From Chlorops oryzae (Eukaryota; Arthropoda; Insecta; Diptera; Chloropidae), in the NCBI GenBank assembly GCA_020466095.1, contig CM035807.1, positions 40,806,496-40,870,495 on the forward strand: 64,000 nt of DNA, given 5' to 3'. The notes under the pieces were generated by a model. That model did no database searches, was not told where the DNA came from, and was given only the letters and a program-made list of their open reading frames with translations. The position numbers were made by a program, and so were the translations under genes. This document shows positions 10,626 through 22,910 of the stretch, one piece after another; the first letter of the stretch is position 1; each line of letters opens with the position of its first letter.

Positions 10626-11259
10626 TAGTATTAAATTTGAATTTCAATACCAAAAAATTTTATTTTAATACCTTTTGGTTTTAAATGATCTCAAAACGAA
10701 CAAAATTCTCAAATTGTCAAACTGTTCTCGCGATTACATAGCTTTCGTACATACATACGAGGCGTCTTTAGTTCGATTTTATGGAACGTTGATATATTAT
10801 ATAATATTAAATCTAGCACGCGCGAATGAGATCGCCTGTTAGCGTACTGGAAGCGCTTTTGCTTAGCATTCTGAAAGGTCCGAGTTCGAACCCTGTCGCA
10901 GGCGAAAGAAATTGTGGAAAAATTTGGAGATTGGAAAAGGTAAAGTAAATTTTGAACTTGGAAAAAGGAAAAATTGATGTACTCGGGAAGGAGGAAAACA
11001 TAGTTGCCAGCGATAAAGTTGAATTAACGATACACACTAACTTTAAAAACGTATGTGTTGTTATGTCATGCTGTTTCAAGAATTCCTATGAGAGTTCTAA
11101 TGGAATCCTTTCTTTTTATTTTTTTTTTTATAAAAAGATTGGGTGCAAGCTTTTCATTCCTCTTAAATTTTTATAATAATTTATTATTACTACCTACTTA
11201 TTCCACACAAAAAAAAAAAAACAAGTGAACAGTCAGGTACAAGCCAATTCAAAAATAAA
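10626..11259. other. Segment E1 with tRNA-like sequence
   Basis: Holds a tRNA-like element at 10834-10905, then AT-rich sequence ending in an A12 run. It is repeated at 16505-17139 and 19349-19986. Its last 35 bp recur alone at 20934-20968. Confidence 0.7.
10834..10905 (+). tRNA. tRNA-like sequence (tRNA-Ala-AGC-like middle), likely SINE head or pseudogene
   Basis: A-box-like TTAGCGTACTGG (10839-10850), a GCTTAGCATTCTG stretch resembling a tRNA-Ala AGC anticodon arm, and B-box GAGTTCGAACCC (10882-10893). The ends GCCTG and CAGGC could pair as an acceptor stem. The anticodon stem is poorly paired, so it is more likely a pseudogene or SINE head than a working tRNA. Confidence 0.45.
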
Positions 11260-12397
11260 ACAAGTAAGAAAGCTAAAGTCGGTCAAGCCCGACTTTGAAA
11301 TACCCAGCGTCCCGACATTATGAGCGCACTATGTTTTGCTTCTCTCTTTGTGGGCGTGGCAGTGGGAGGGCCACAAATATTATTTCCCTACACCCTTCAT
11401 TCGCCTTGGTGAACCTATGTTGCGAATTTGAAGCTTATACGCCTTTTACTTCGGAAGTCACGAAAAATCTTCATTTGTGGGCGTGGCAGTGGGCGGGCCA
11501 CATAAAATTTTTACCTACACCTTTCATTCGCCTTGGTGAACCTATGTTGCGAATTTGAAGCTTCTACGCCTTTTACTTCGGAAGTTACGAAAAATCTTCA
11601 TTTTTGGGCGTGGCAGTGGGCGGGCCACATAAAATTTTTACCTACAACTTTCATTCGCCTTGGTGAACCTATGTTGCGAATTCGAAGCTTCTACGCCTTT
11701 TACTTCGGAAGTTACGAAAAATCTTCATTTGTGGGCGTGGCAGCGGGCGGGCAAGTTAAATTTTTTCCCTACACCTTTCGTTTGCCTTGGTCAACCTATG
11801 TTGCGAATTTGAAGCGTCTACGCCTATTAATTCGGAAGTTACGAAAAATCTCCATTTGTGGGCGTGGAAGTGGGCGGGCCATATAAATTTTTTTCCTATA
11901 CCTTTCATTCGCCTTGGTCAACCTATGTTGCGAATTTGAACCTTCTACGCCTTTTACTTCACAAGTTACGATAAGCCCTTATTTGTGGGCTTATTTGTGG
12001 GCGTGGCTCACGGAGGGCGGCGTCCATTTTTTTCCAGGATATGTCCCTTTTCGTAGTTTACCAGTACACCAAATATCAATGGAATGTGTTGAGTGGTTCG
12101 CAAGATACAAACAATTTACTGAAAACACATTATATTCATTTGTGGGCGTGGCAGTGGGCGGATGTCTCCCATTTTTACTTAGGATCATACTCGGATCCCG
12201 ATATAGCTGTGTGCCAAATTTCGACTTGATTGGTCCAGCCCTTTTGGAGGAGATCCGACCACGGACGGACGGACAGACGGACAGACGGACAGACGGACGG
12301 ACGGACGGACGGACAGACGGACATGTCTAAATCGATTCAGTTTTTGATCCTGATCATTTCTATATATATATATACCCGCTTACGCTGGGTATAAAAA
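11260..12397 (+). mobile_element. Family A element A5
   Basis: Near-identical to A3, including the lost CTCCGGAG block and a fifth module with GGGCGTGGAAGTGGGC. It differs from A3 by scattered substitutions (for example near 11383 and 12106) and a slightly longer (GACR)n at 12263-12323. It is the left boundary of the second duplicate. Confidence 0.85.
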
Positions 12398-12424
12398 TTA
12401 TTTCATTTTGATTTTTTTTTTTTT

Positions 12425-12945
12425 AAAGGATCTTGGGAGTGTTTTTTGGTTCTTTTTATTTTCCTTTCCAGAAACCGCACTTTCTGGACTACCGGCTGCG
12501 CCAATGTAATGGTTTCCTCGTACCTTTATAGTTTCCGATCAACATAAAAAATGAGGAAATGTCTTTTATATTTTCATTTATTTCTTTATTTCTGTATTTT
12601 TACTTTCAATTTGGTTACAACGAAGTTAAAGACCGTTACCACGAAATCTCAACACAAAACTTGATTAATTAATTCTAAAAACTTCACCTCTACTTATAAC
12701 TTACAACTAGGTTCACCGCTGCGAACTCTGCTGCAGTCTCTTCTTCTGCTGCATCAGCGGTCTTCTTGTGCATTCCACTTGCACTCTGCATTCTCGCTTC
12801 TTTCTTCATTTCCGCGTGTGTCATCTTGACCCAGTTCTTTCCGTGTCTGCTTACGGATGCATTTTGCGTTGCCCCGTATTCGTTGCTGAGCTTAATGCAA
12901 ACAGTAAGCCCTCGGATCTGCTGTATGTTTGCATGCTCACAACAG
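12425..12945. mobile_element. Extra 529-bp block, possible solo-LTR-like fragment
   Basis: Present between A5 and segment S2 but absent between A3 and S1, where the same T-tract joins directly to CCCTCTATAATCG. It contains a TG...CA-bounded stretch (12505-12944, TGTAATGG to CACAACA). No duplicated flank was confirmed, and loss from the first copy is as possible as gain in the second. No coding sequence. Confidence 0.35.
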
Positions 12946-13217
12946 CCCTCTATAATCGAAATGATGTGGCTTTGGGATAGCGTAGGGGATGCGTGCTATG
13001 CCATTGATCCCAGGGTCCGAGGTTCGATTCTCGGCACAGGCGAAACGGATTGTAATGTTCCTAGCCTATCACTGGGTTTTCAAAAAATCGCATGTTAGAG
13101 GCACACTACATAATAAGACATACACACTCACACAAACGCTAGAAAATCTCCTTGGTATCACAATGGGCCGATTAACGGCCTAAGTGGCAGCCACTCCAAC
13201 CTACCTACCAACCTAAT
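12946..13217 (+). mobile_element. tRNA-derived SINE (copy 2)
   Basis: Duplicate of the SINE at 7061-7337 at an offset of 5,880 bp, with the B-box GGTTCGATTCTC at 13021-13032. It was carried by segmental duplication rather than independent retroposition. Confidence 0.6.
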
Positions 13218-13712
13218 GGAAAGTATAGGGTATTTTCTAGATTTCGATTCGAATCCAATTCGATTCGATTGTTCATTGTTTTTATGAGGAATTGTTTTGT
13301 TTTTTTTTTATGAAGAAGAATTGCTTTCATCTTTTTGCTAAATAAAAATACTAGAAAAATATTCAATACTAAAATAAAATACAATACAAATGTCTAAATT
13401 CTCTACGTACATTTGATTGAAAAATGTAGACAAAGTAAGGAACCGACTAGTCGTCGACTAGTCGCCGACTACAAAAGTGGCCGACTAGTCGGCTTTACCG
13501 ATTAGTCGGCGACTAGTCGGAACATCCCTAGTTATTAATTCTTGCTTTGAGTTTTCGAATTTATTTTCTCTTTGTGGCATGAAAGAATTTTGTACAAAAA
13601 AATTCAGTTTTTAGGAGATCATTCTGAATACTATGTCTCCACGCCGAAATTTCTGGATCGGAAAATGGGGATGTGGTATTTCTTCCGAAGTCCCGAAGCC
13701 AAATTTGATTAA
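13218..13712. other. Segment S2 interior with GACTAGTCG array
   Basis: Same content as 7338-7832. The palindromic array spans 13442-13521. No gene. Confidence 0.5.
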
Positions 13713-13921
13713 AGAGCCAGTCCTTGTGGAAACGTATGCACTTTCGCACGAACGAAAAATTGCATGCAAATGGTTTCTGTTATATAATTGTTTATGTTGG
13801 TTTTGCACTGTAAATATTAATGTTACGTAAATAACAATTTAATATGTATCATAATCCATTTCCATTTGCTTCATTCAGACATTTTCGTTTTGACGAGTTC
13901 ATTTCCACAAGGACTGGCTCT
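13713..13921. mobile_element. TTAA-flanked MITE (copy 2)
   Basis: Duplicate of 7833-8041 with both TTAA flanks retained (13709-13712, 13922-13925). Confidence 0.7.
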
Positions 13922-14163
13922 TTAATCACAATATTTTTTTTTAGGTTTAATAGGGGAAGTAAACTACTTAATCAATTCAGTTGAAAATCTTGAGAGTTGT
14001 TTTTTGTACTTTAAAAATGATTTGTACTTTAAAAATGAGAGTTAATTTTTTTTTCGCAATTCGTACCATATCCTCCACATTTTAAATCCAAAACCTAAAA
14101 ATATGGCTTCGGGATTTACTATAAATAAACACCTTTCAAACCATGCACAAAGAATATTTTTAA

Positions 14164-15276
14164 ACAAGTAAGAAAGCTAAAAACGGTCAAGCCCGACTTT
14201 GAAATACCCAGCGTCCCGACATTATGAGCGCACTGTGTTTTGCTTCTCTATATGTGGGCGTGGGAGGGCAACATAAATTATTTCCCTTCACCTTTCATTC
14301 GCCTTGGTGAACCTGTGTTGCGAATTTGAAGCTTCTACGCCTTTTACTTCGGAAGTTACGAAAAATCTTCATTTGTGGGCGTGGCAGTGGGCGGGCCAAA
14401 AAAAATTTTTTCCTACACCTTTCATTCGCCTTGGTGAACCTATGTTGCGAATTCGAAGCTTCTACGCCTTTTACTTCGGAAGTTACGAAAAATCTTCATT
14501 TGTAGGCGTGGCAGTGGGCGGGCCATAAAAAAAATTCCTACACCTTTACTCGCCTTGGTGAACCTATGTTGCGAATTTGAAGCGTCTACGCCTATTAATT
14601 CGGAAGTTACGAAAAATCTCCATTTGTGGGCGTGGCAGTGGGCGGGTCATATTAATTTTTTTCCTACACCTTTCATTCGCCTTGGTCAACCTATGTTGCG
14701 AGTTTGAAGCTTCTACGCCTTTTACTTCATAAGTTAAGATAAGCCCTTATTTGTGGGCTTATTTGTGGGCGTGGCTCACGGAGGGCGGCGTCCATTTTTT
14801 TCAGGATATGTCTCTTTTTGTAGTTTACCAGTGCACCAAATATCAATGGAATGTATTGAGTGGTTCGCAAGTTACAAGCATTTTACTGAAAACACATTAT
14901 ATTCATTTGTGGGCGTGGCAGTGGGCGGATGTCTCCCATTTTTACTTAGGGTCATACTCGGATCCCGATATACCTGTGTGCCAAATTTCGACTTGATTGG
15001 TCAAGCCGTTTCGGAGGAGATCCGACCACGGACGGACGGACAGACGGACAGACGTACGGACGGACAGACGGACAGACGGACGGACGGACAGACGGACGGA
15101 CGGACGGACGGACGGACGGACGGACAGACGGACAGACGGACATATCTAAATTGATTCAGTTTTTGATCCTGATCATTTCTATATATTATATATATGTCTA
15201 TATCTCCGGAGCTTAGTTCTCCCTGTTACAAGATTCGCACAAAACTAATATACCCCGCTTACGCTGGGTATAAAAA
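14164..15276 (+). mobile_element. Family A element A6
   Basis: Duplicate of A4 (same hairpin change). A short patch around 14700-14740 instead matches the common family sequence (GAAGCTTCTACGCC, with CATAAGTTAAG). A local difference inside an otherwise near-identical copy suggests gene conversion between A copies. (GACR)n is at 15029-15143. Confidence 0.85.
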
Positions 15277-15502
15277 TTCATTCATGCCCTAAAAGGTCAA
15301 AATAGCTCAAAAATCGGAGAAAAATTTTAAAAATTCTATTTTTTTACAATTGCAATCTTCATGAAAAACGTGTCAATTGATAGGCCGAAATATTAACTGT
15401 GATACAATGTCAATCTTGACAAGTTAGCAAAGCAGTCATATATTATATACGCAGTAAAAACTACAGGTTTAAAATTAAAACCAATCGGTATAAAATTAAA
15501 TC

Positions 15503-15635
15503 TTTTTATACCTTTTCCGAAGGAAAGGGTATATTAAGTTTGGCTCGGAGTATGTAACATACCAAAGGAGTCGCGATAGATATAGACATATATATATATT
15601 CTTGATCAGGGTGACAAGAGGAGTCGATCTAGCCA

Positions 15636-15683
<48 letters not shown>

Positions 15684-16504
15684 GGTCACACTTTAGTTTT
15701 TCGTAATTTACTGCTAAGCCATGAAAGATATCATATTGAAATTTGGCATGGACTTGAACCAGGTAAATGTCCGAAAAACTGCATAAAAATTGTTTTCGTA
15801 GTCCCTCCTTGGGTCGTGGGAAGTGGTTCAGAAGTTTCAAAAATCACGATTTTTAGGGTTTTTCCTGGATAACTTTTTTACTATACATCCCAGCTTATTG
15901 AAATTTGGTGTGTGTATAGCTACTATGTAGACTTAAGCTTTCGCTGAAAAAAAATTGCGACATCGCTATAACTATGGTCATCATCCTACACATTAGAGAA
16001 AAACACTCTTTCTCTTATTCTCATATCTGTATACAAAAATGATTTTTTTTGCTTCTTCCGATTGTGTATTTTGCCGCCAAATAAAGTCGTCACATAAGAT
16101 GAAAATTTGATCAAGACCACCATCCGCGAAATTCGCGAAAATTTGATTTTCACTATTTTGAATTGAGTATTTCGCAGCTAAACAAAATGTCCTCTAAGGG
16201 TTAAAATTTGATCAAGACCACCATTCGCGAAATTCGCAAAAATTTGATTTTCACTATTTTGAATTGAGTATTTTGCTGCTAGACAAAATGTCCTCTAACG
16301 GTTTAAATTTGACCATGCCCACCATTCGCAAAAAATTTGTACTTAAATATAATTTCGAGTTTGTGAAGCTAAATCGAAGCACAGATAATGTGTAGCTAGA
16401 ACAACGAAAAGGGCAGGAATTATTGTCAAGGTAATGTTTCAACATATTTAAGGCTGAGGAAAAGGTGTGCAATCGGCTTAGCCGATGTAAACTTCTTTAC
16501 TTGT
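15503..16504 (-). mobile_element. Family D element D2
   Basis: Duplicate of D1 at an offset of about 5,881 bp, differing by single-base indels in homopolymers. Confidence 0.85.
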
Positions 16505-17139
16505 TAGTATTAAATTTGAATTTCAATACCAAAAAATTTTATTTTAATACCTTTTGGTTTTAAATGATCTCAAAAACGAACAAAATTCTCAAATTGTCAA
16601 ACTGTTCTCGCGATTACATAGCTTTCGTACATACATACGAGGCGTCTTTAGTTCGATTTTATGGAACGTTGATATATTATATAATATTCAATCTAGCACG
16701 CGCGAATGAGATCGCCTGTTAGCGTACTGGAAGCGCTTTTGCTTAGCATTCTGAAAGGTCCGAGTTCGAACCCTGTCGCAGGCGAAAGAAATTGTGGAAA
16801 AATTTGGAGATTGGAAAAGGTAAAGTAAATTTTGAACTTGGAAAAAGGAAAAATTGATGTACTCGGGAAGGAGGAAAACATAGTTGCCAGCGATAAAGTT
16901 GAATTAACGATACACACTAACTTTAAAAACGTATGTGTTGTTATGTCATGCTGTTTCAAGAATTCCTATGAGAGTTCTAATGGAATCCTTTCTTTTTATT
17001 TTTTTTTTTATAAAAAGATTGGGTGCAAGCTTTTCATTCCTCTTAAATTTTTATAATAATTTATTATTACTACCTACTTATTCCACACAAAAAAAAAAAA
17101 ACAAGTGAACAGTCAGGTACAAGCCAATTCAAAAATAAA
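16505..17139. other. Segment E2 with tRNA-like sequence
   Basis: Duplicate of 10626-11259. The tRNA-like sequence is at 16714-16785 with its B-box at 16762-16773. Confidence 0.65.
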
Positions 17140-18118
17140 ACAAGTAAGAAAGCTAAAGTCGGTCAAGCCCGACTTTGAAATACCCAGCGTCCCGACATTA
17201 TGAGCGCACTATGTTTTGCTTCTCTCTTTGTGGGCGTGGCAGTGGGAGGGCCACAAATATTATTTCCCTACACCCTTCATTCGCCTTGGTGAACCTATGT
17301 TGCGAATTTGAAGCTTCTACGCCTTTTACTTCGGAAGTTACGAAAAATCTTCATTTGTGGGCGTGGCAGTGGGCGGGCCATATAATATTTTTACCTACAC
17401 CTTTCATTCGCCTTGGTGAACCAATGTTGCGAATTCGAAGATTCTACGCCTTTTACTTCAGAAGTTACGAAAAATCTTCATTTGTGGGCGTGGCAGCGGG
17501 CGGGCCAGTTTAATTTTTTCCCTACATCTTTCGTTTGCCTTGGTCAACCTATGTTGCGAATTTGAACCTTCTAAGCCTTTTACTTCACAAGTTACGATAA
17601 GCCCTTATTTGTGGGCTTATTTGTGGGCGTGGCTCACGGAGGGCGGCGTCCATTTTTTTCAGGATATGTCTCTTTTTGTAGTTTACCAGTGCACCAAATA
17701 TCAATGGAATGTATTGAGTGGTTCGCAAGTTACAAGCATTTTACTGAAAACACATTATATTCATTTGTGGGCGTGGCAGTGGGCGGATGTCTCCCATTTT
17801 TACTTAGGGTCATACTCGGATCCCGATATACCTGTGTGCCAAATTTCGACTTGATTAGTCCAGCCGTTTCGGAGGAGATCCGACCACGGACGGACGGACA
17901 GACGGACAGACGGACGGACGGACAGACGGACGGACGGACAGACGGACGGACGGACGGACGGACGGACAGACGGACAGACGGACATATCTAAATTGATTCA
18001 GTTTTTGATCCTGATCATTTCTATATATTATATATATGTCTATATCTCCGGAGCTTAGTTCTCCCTGTTACAAGATTCGCACAAAACTAATATACCCCGC
18101 TTACGCTGGGTATAAAAA
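17140..18118 (+). mobile_element. Family A element A7
   Basis: Three modules. The 5' half equals A8 and the 3' half equals A4/A6 (GAACCTTCTAAGCC patch, GACATATCTAAATTG core). It looks like a recombinant joining an A8-like head to an A4-like tail, as expected for unequal crossing-over within A elements. Confidence 0.85.
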
Positions 18119-18345
18119 TTCATTCATGCCCTAAAAGGTCAAAATAGCTCAAAAATCGGAGAAAAATTTTAAAAATTCTATTTTTTTTACAATTGCAATC
18201 TTCATGAAAAACGTGTCAATTGATAGGCCGAAATATTAACTGTGATACAATGTCAATCTTGACAAGTTAGCAAAGCAGTCATATATTATATACACAGTAA
18301 AAACTACAGGTTTAAAATTAAAACCAATCGGTATAAAATTAAATC

Positions 18346-18478
18346 TTTTTATACCTTTTCCGAAGGAAAGGGTATATTAAGTTTGGCTCGGAGTATGTAA
18401 CATACCAAAGGAGTCGCGATAGATATAGACATATATATATATTCTTGATCAGGGTGACAAGAGGAGTCGATCTAGCCA

Positions 18479-18526
<48 letters not shown>

Positions 18527-19348
18527 GGTCACACTTTAGTTTTTCGTAATTTACTGCTAAGCCATGAAAGATATCATATTGAAATTTGGCATGGACTTGA
18601 ACCAGGTAAATGTCCGAAAAACTGCATAAAAATTGTTTTCGTAGTCCCTCCTTGGGTCGTGGGAAGTGGTTCAGAAGTTTCAAAAATCACGATTTTTAGG
18701 GTTTTTCCTGGATAACTTTTTTACTATACATCCCAGCTTATTGAAATTTGGTGTGTGTATAGCTACTATGTAGACTTAAGCTTTCGCTGAAAAAAAATTG
18801 CGACATCGCTATAACTATGGTCATCATCCTACACATTAGAGAAAAACACTCTTTCTCTTATTCTCATATCTGTATACAAAAATGATTTTTTTTGCTTCTT
18901 CCGATTGTGTATTTTGCCGCCAAATAAAGTCGTCACATAAGATGAAAATTTGATCAAGACCACCATCCGCGAAATTCGCGAAAATTTGATTTTCACTATT
19001 TTGAATTGAGTATTTCGCAGCTAAACAAAATGTCCTCTAAGGGTTAAAATTTGATCAAGACCACCATTCGCGAAATTCGCAAAAATTTGATTTTCACTAT
19101 TTTGAATTGAGTATTTTGCTGCTAGACAAAATGTCCTCTAACGGTTTAAATTTGACCATGCCCACCATTCGCAAAAAATTTGTACTTAAATATAATTTCG
19201 AGTTTGTGAAGCTAAATCGAAGCACAGATAATGTGTAGCTAGAACAACGAAAAGGGCAGGAATTATTGTCAAGGTAATGTTTCAACATATTTAAGGCTGA
19301 GGAAAAGGTGTGCAATCGGCTTAGCCGATGTAAACTTCTTTACTTGTT
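18346..19348 (-). mobile_element. Family D element D3
   Basis: Third copy of D1, offset 2,843 bp from D2. Hairpin, (GTCT)n and TA tract are all retained. Confidence 0.85.
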
Positions 19349-19986
19349 AGTATTAAATTTGAATTTCAATACCAAAAAATTTTATTTTAATACCTTTTGG
19401 TTTTAAATGATCTCAAAAACGAACAAAATTCTCAAATTGTCAAACTGTTCTCGCGATTACATAGCTTTCGTACATACATACGAGGCGTCTTTAGTTCGAT
19501 TTTATGGAACGTTGATATTATATATTATATAATATTAAATCTAGCACGCGCGAATGAGATCGCCTGTTAGCGTACTGGAAGCGCTTTTGCTTAGCATTCT
19601 GAAAGGTCCGAGTTCGAACCCTGTCGCAGGCGAAAGAAATTGTGGAAAAATTTGGAGATTGGAAAAGGTAAAGTAAATTTTGAACTTGGAAAAAGGAAAA
19701 ATTGATGTACTCGGGAAGGAGGAAAACATAGTTGCCAGCGATAAAGTTGAATTAACGATACACACTAACTTTAAAAACGTATGTGTTGTTATGTCATGCT
19801 GTTTCAAGAATTCCTATGAGAGTTCTAATGGAATCCTTTCTTTTTATTTTTTTTTTTATAAAAAGATTGGTTGCAAGCTTTTCATTCCTCTTAAATTTTT
19901 ATAATAATTTATTATTACTACCTACTTATTCCACACAAAAAAAAAAAACAAGTGAACAGTCAGGTACAAGCCAATTCAAAAATAAA
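19349..19986. other. Segment E3 with tRNA-like sequence
   Basis: Third copy of E; tRNA-like sequence at 19562-19633. It differs by a short ATATTAT expansion near 19514 and TTGGTTGCAAGC at 19866. Confidence 0.65.
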
Positions 19987-20968
19987 ACAAGTAAGAAAGC
20001 TAAAGTCGGTCAAGCCCGACTTTGAAATACCCAGCGTCCCGACATTATGAGCGCACTATGTTTTGCTTCTCTCTTTGTGGGCGTGGCAGTGGGAGGGCCA
20101 CAAATATTATTTCCCTACACCCTTCATTCGCCTTGGTGAACCTATGTTGCGAATTTGAAGCTTCTACGCCTTTTACTTCGGAAGTTACGAAAAATCTTCA
20201 TTTGTGGGCGTGGCAGTGGGCGGGCCATATAATATTTTTACCTACACCTTTCATTCGCCTTGGTGAACCAATGTTGCGAATTCGAAGATTCTACGCCTTT
20301 TACTTCAGAAGTTACGAAAAATCTTCATTTGTGGGCGTGGCAGCGGGCGGGCCAGTTTAATTTTTTCCCTACATCTTTCGTTTGCCTTGGTCAACCTATG
20401 TTGCGAATTTGAACCTTCTAAGCCTTTTACTTCACAAGTTACGATAAGCCCTTATTTGTGGGCTTATTTGTGGGCGTGGCTCACGGAGGGCGGCGTCCAT
20501 TTTTTGCCAGCATATGTCCCTTTTCGTAGTTTACCAGTACACCAAATGTCAATGGAATGCGTTGAGCGGTTCGCAAGTTACAAGCATTTTACTGAAAACA
20601 CATTATATTCATTTGTGGGCGTGGCAGTAGGCGAATGTCTCCCATTTTTACTAAGGATCATACTCGGATCCCGATATACCTGTGTGCCAAATTTCGACTT
20701 GATTGGTCCAGCCGTTTCGGAGGAGATCCGACCACGGACGGACGGACAGACGGACAGACGGACAGACGGACGGACAGACGGACGGACGGACGGACAGACG
20801 GACATGTCTAAATCGATTCAGTTTTTGATCCTGATCATTTCTATATATATATGTCTATATCTCCGGAGCTTAGTTCTCCCTGTTACAAGATTCGCACAAA
20901 ACTAATATACCCCGCTTACGCTGGGTATAAAAAGGGAACAGTCAGGTACAAGCCAATTCAAAAATAAA
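19987..20968 (+). mobile_element. Family A element A8 plus 35-bp tail of segment E
   Basis: Three modules and (GACR)n at 20735-20803; the element ends GGGTATAAAAA at 20933. The next 35 bp (20934-20968, GGAACAGTCAGGTACAAGCC...) is the last part of segment E directly before another A 5' end. This is a fourth, mostly deleted repeat unit. Confidence 0.8.
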
Positions 20969-22910
20969 ACAAGTAAGAAAGCTAAAGTCGGTCAAGCCCG
21001 ACTTTGAAATACCCAGCGTCCCGACATTATGAGCGCACTATGTTTTGCTTCTCTATTTGTGGGCGTGGCAGTTGGAGGGCAACATTAATTATTTCCCTAC
21101 ACCTTTCATTCGCCTTGGTGAACCCATGTAGCAAATTTGAAGCTTCTACGCCTTTTACTTCGGAAATTACGAAAAATCTTCATTTGTGGGCGTGGAAGTG
21201 GGCGGGCCACATACAATTTTTTTCTACACCTTTCATTCGCCTTGGTGAATCCATGTTGCGAATTTGAAGCTTCTACGCCTTTTACTTCGGAAGTTACGAA
21301 ATATCTTCATTTGGGGGCGTGGCAGTGGGCGGGCCACATAAAAAATTTTCCTACACTTTTCATTCGCCTTGGTGAACCTATGTTGCAAATTTGAAGCTTC
21401 TACGCCTTTTACTTCGGAAGTTACGAAAAATCTTTAATTGTGGGCGTGGCAGTGGGCGGGCCAAAATTTTTTTTCTACACCTTTCATTTGCCTTGGTCAA
21501 CTAACGTTGCGAATTTGAAGCTTCTACGCCCTGTACCTCGGAAGTTACGAAAATTCTCCATTTGTGGGCGTGGCAGTGTGCGGGCCATATAAATTTTTTC
21601 CCTACACCTTTCATTCGCCTTGGTCAACCTATGTTGCGAATTTGAAGCTGCTACGCCTTTTACTTCGAAAGTTACGAAAAATCTTCATTTGTGGGCGTGG
21701 CAGTCGGCGGGCCAAATAAAATTTTTTCCTACACCTTTCATTCGCCTTGGTCAACCTATGTTGCCAATTTTAAGCTTTTAGGCCCTTTACTTCGGAAATT
21801 ACGAAAAATCTTCATTTGTGGGCGTGGCAGTGGGCGGGCCACATAAATTTTTTCCCTACAGTTTTCATTCGCCTTGGTCAATCTATGTTGCGAATTTGAA
21901 GATTCTACGCCTTTTACTTCGGAAGTAACGAAAATTTTCTATTTGTGGGCGTGGCAGTGGGCGGGCTACATAAATTTTTATTCATACACCTTTCATTTGC
22001 CTTGGTCAACCTAGTTTGCTAATTTGAAGCTTCTACGCCTTTTGCTTCACAAGTTACGATAATCCCACATTTTTGGGCTTATTTGTGGGCGTGGCTCGAG
22101 GAGGACGGCGTCCATTTTTTTCCCGGATATGTCCCTTCGTGTAGCTTACCAGTACACCAAATATCAATGGAATGTGTTGAGCGGTTCGCAAGTTAATAGC
22201 CTTTTACTGTAAACACAATCGGGCCTATTACAGTAGTCGCCGTCGACGCAATATTGTCGTCGTCGTCGCTAAATACCTATTACCGTAGTCGCCGCGAGAG
22301 TCGCTTCTCGTCGCTTTCTGTCGCTATTTTTTTAGGTGACGACTAGCAGGCGAGCAGTGCGATAAAAGTAATAAAATTAAAACTATTTCACTCAGCTTGA
22401 AAAGAACCCAAGTATGGCAAGAGGTTAGCGAAAAGGCAATTTTAAGGATGAATGGGAAGTCATTTCGTCAAAAATGAATTCACCTTGTCCTCCCATGCAA
22501 ACTTAAAATATCCAATCTTTGTCTTAAAATTCTCCTCTGGTAATAACTTGAATTTCTTTAATTTTTGCTTGAGCTTTCAAAACATTTTTTTCCCCTTAAA
22601 ACTATGTCACACAAACAAATTTTCATAAGATTGGTTCCATTTTCCGAATAAAAAATAAAAGTGCTACCAATTTCATTTAAAATTCGTCGTCGTCGTCTCG
22701 AACTAGTTCTGTAATAGCTATTAAGGGGCGAAGGGACGGCGACGACGACATCGTTGCTAAGTCGTTGACGACGATAGCGGCGACAACCGTAATAGGCCCG
22801 AATAAGTTCATTTGTGGGCGTGGCAGTGGCCGGATGTCTCCCATTTTTACTTAAGATCACACCCGGACCCCGATATACATGTGTAACAAATTTCGACTTC
22901 ATTGGTTCAG
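20969..22910 (+). mobile_element. Family A element A9, 3'-truncated and interrupted
   Basis: Longest copy, with eight diverged modules. It is interrupted by the GGGCC-ended element at 22220-22800, then continues (TTCATTTGTGGGCGTGG at 22807) to the unique block and stops at TTGGTTCAGC near 22910, before the (GACR)n tract. Beyond that lies the Myb/SANT pseudogene, so its 3' third is missing. Confidence 0.8.
22220..22800. mobile_element. 581-bp MITE with CGGGCCTATTAC ends (Harbinger-like guess)
   Basis: Ends CGGGCCTATTACAGTAGTCG (22220) and CCGTAATAGGCCCG (22787-22800) are inverted. AAT flanks both sides (22217-22219, 22801-22803), a 3-bp direct repeat. The subterminal DNA is dense in GTCGTCG/CGACGAC words on both sides. 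A 3-bp duplication with GGG/GGCC-type ends suggests PIF/Harbinger, although their usual target is TWA. No transposase. Confidence 0.65.

Noticed and set aside
10834..10905. Calling working tRNA genes at 10834, 30883, 31983, 32300, 42539
   Set aside because: A and B boxes are present but acceptor or anticodon stems do not pair well; listed only as tRNA-like.
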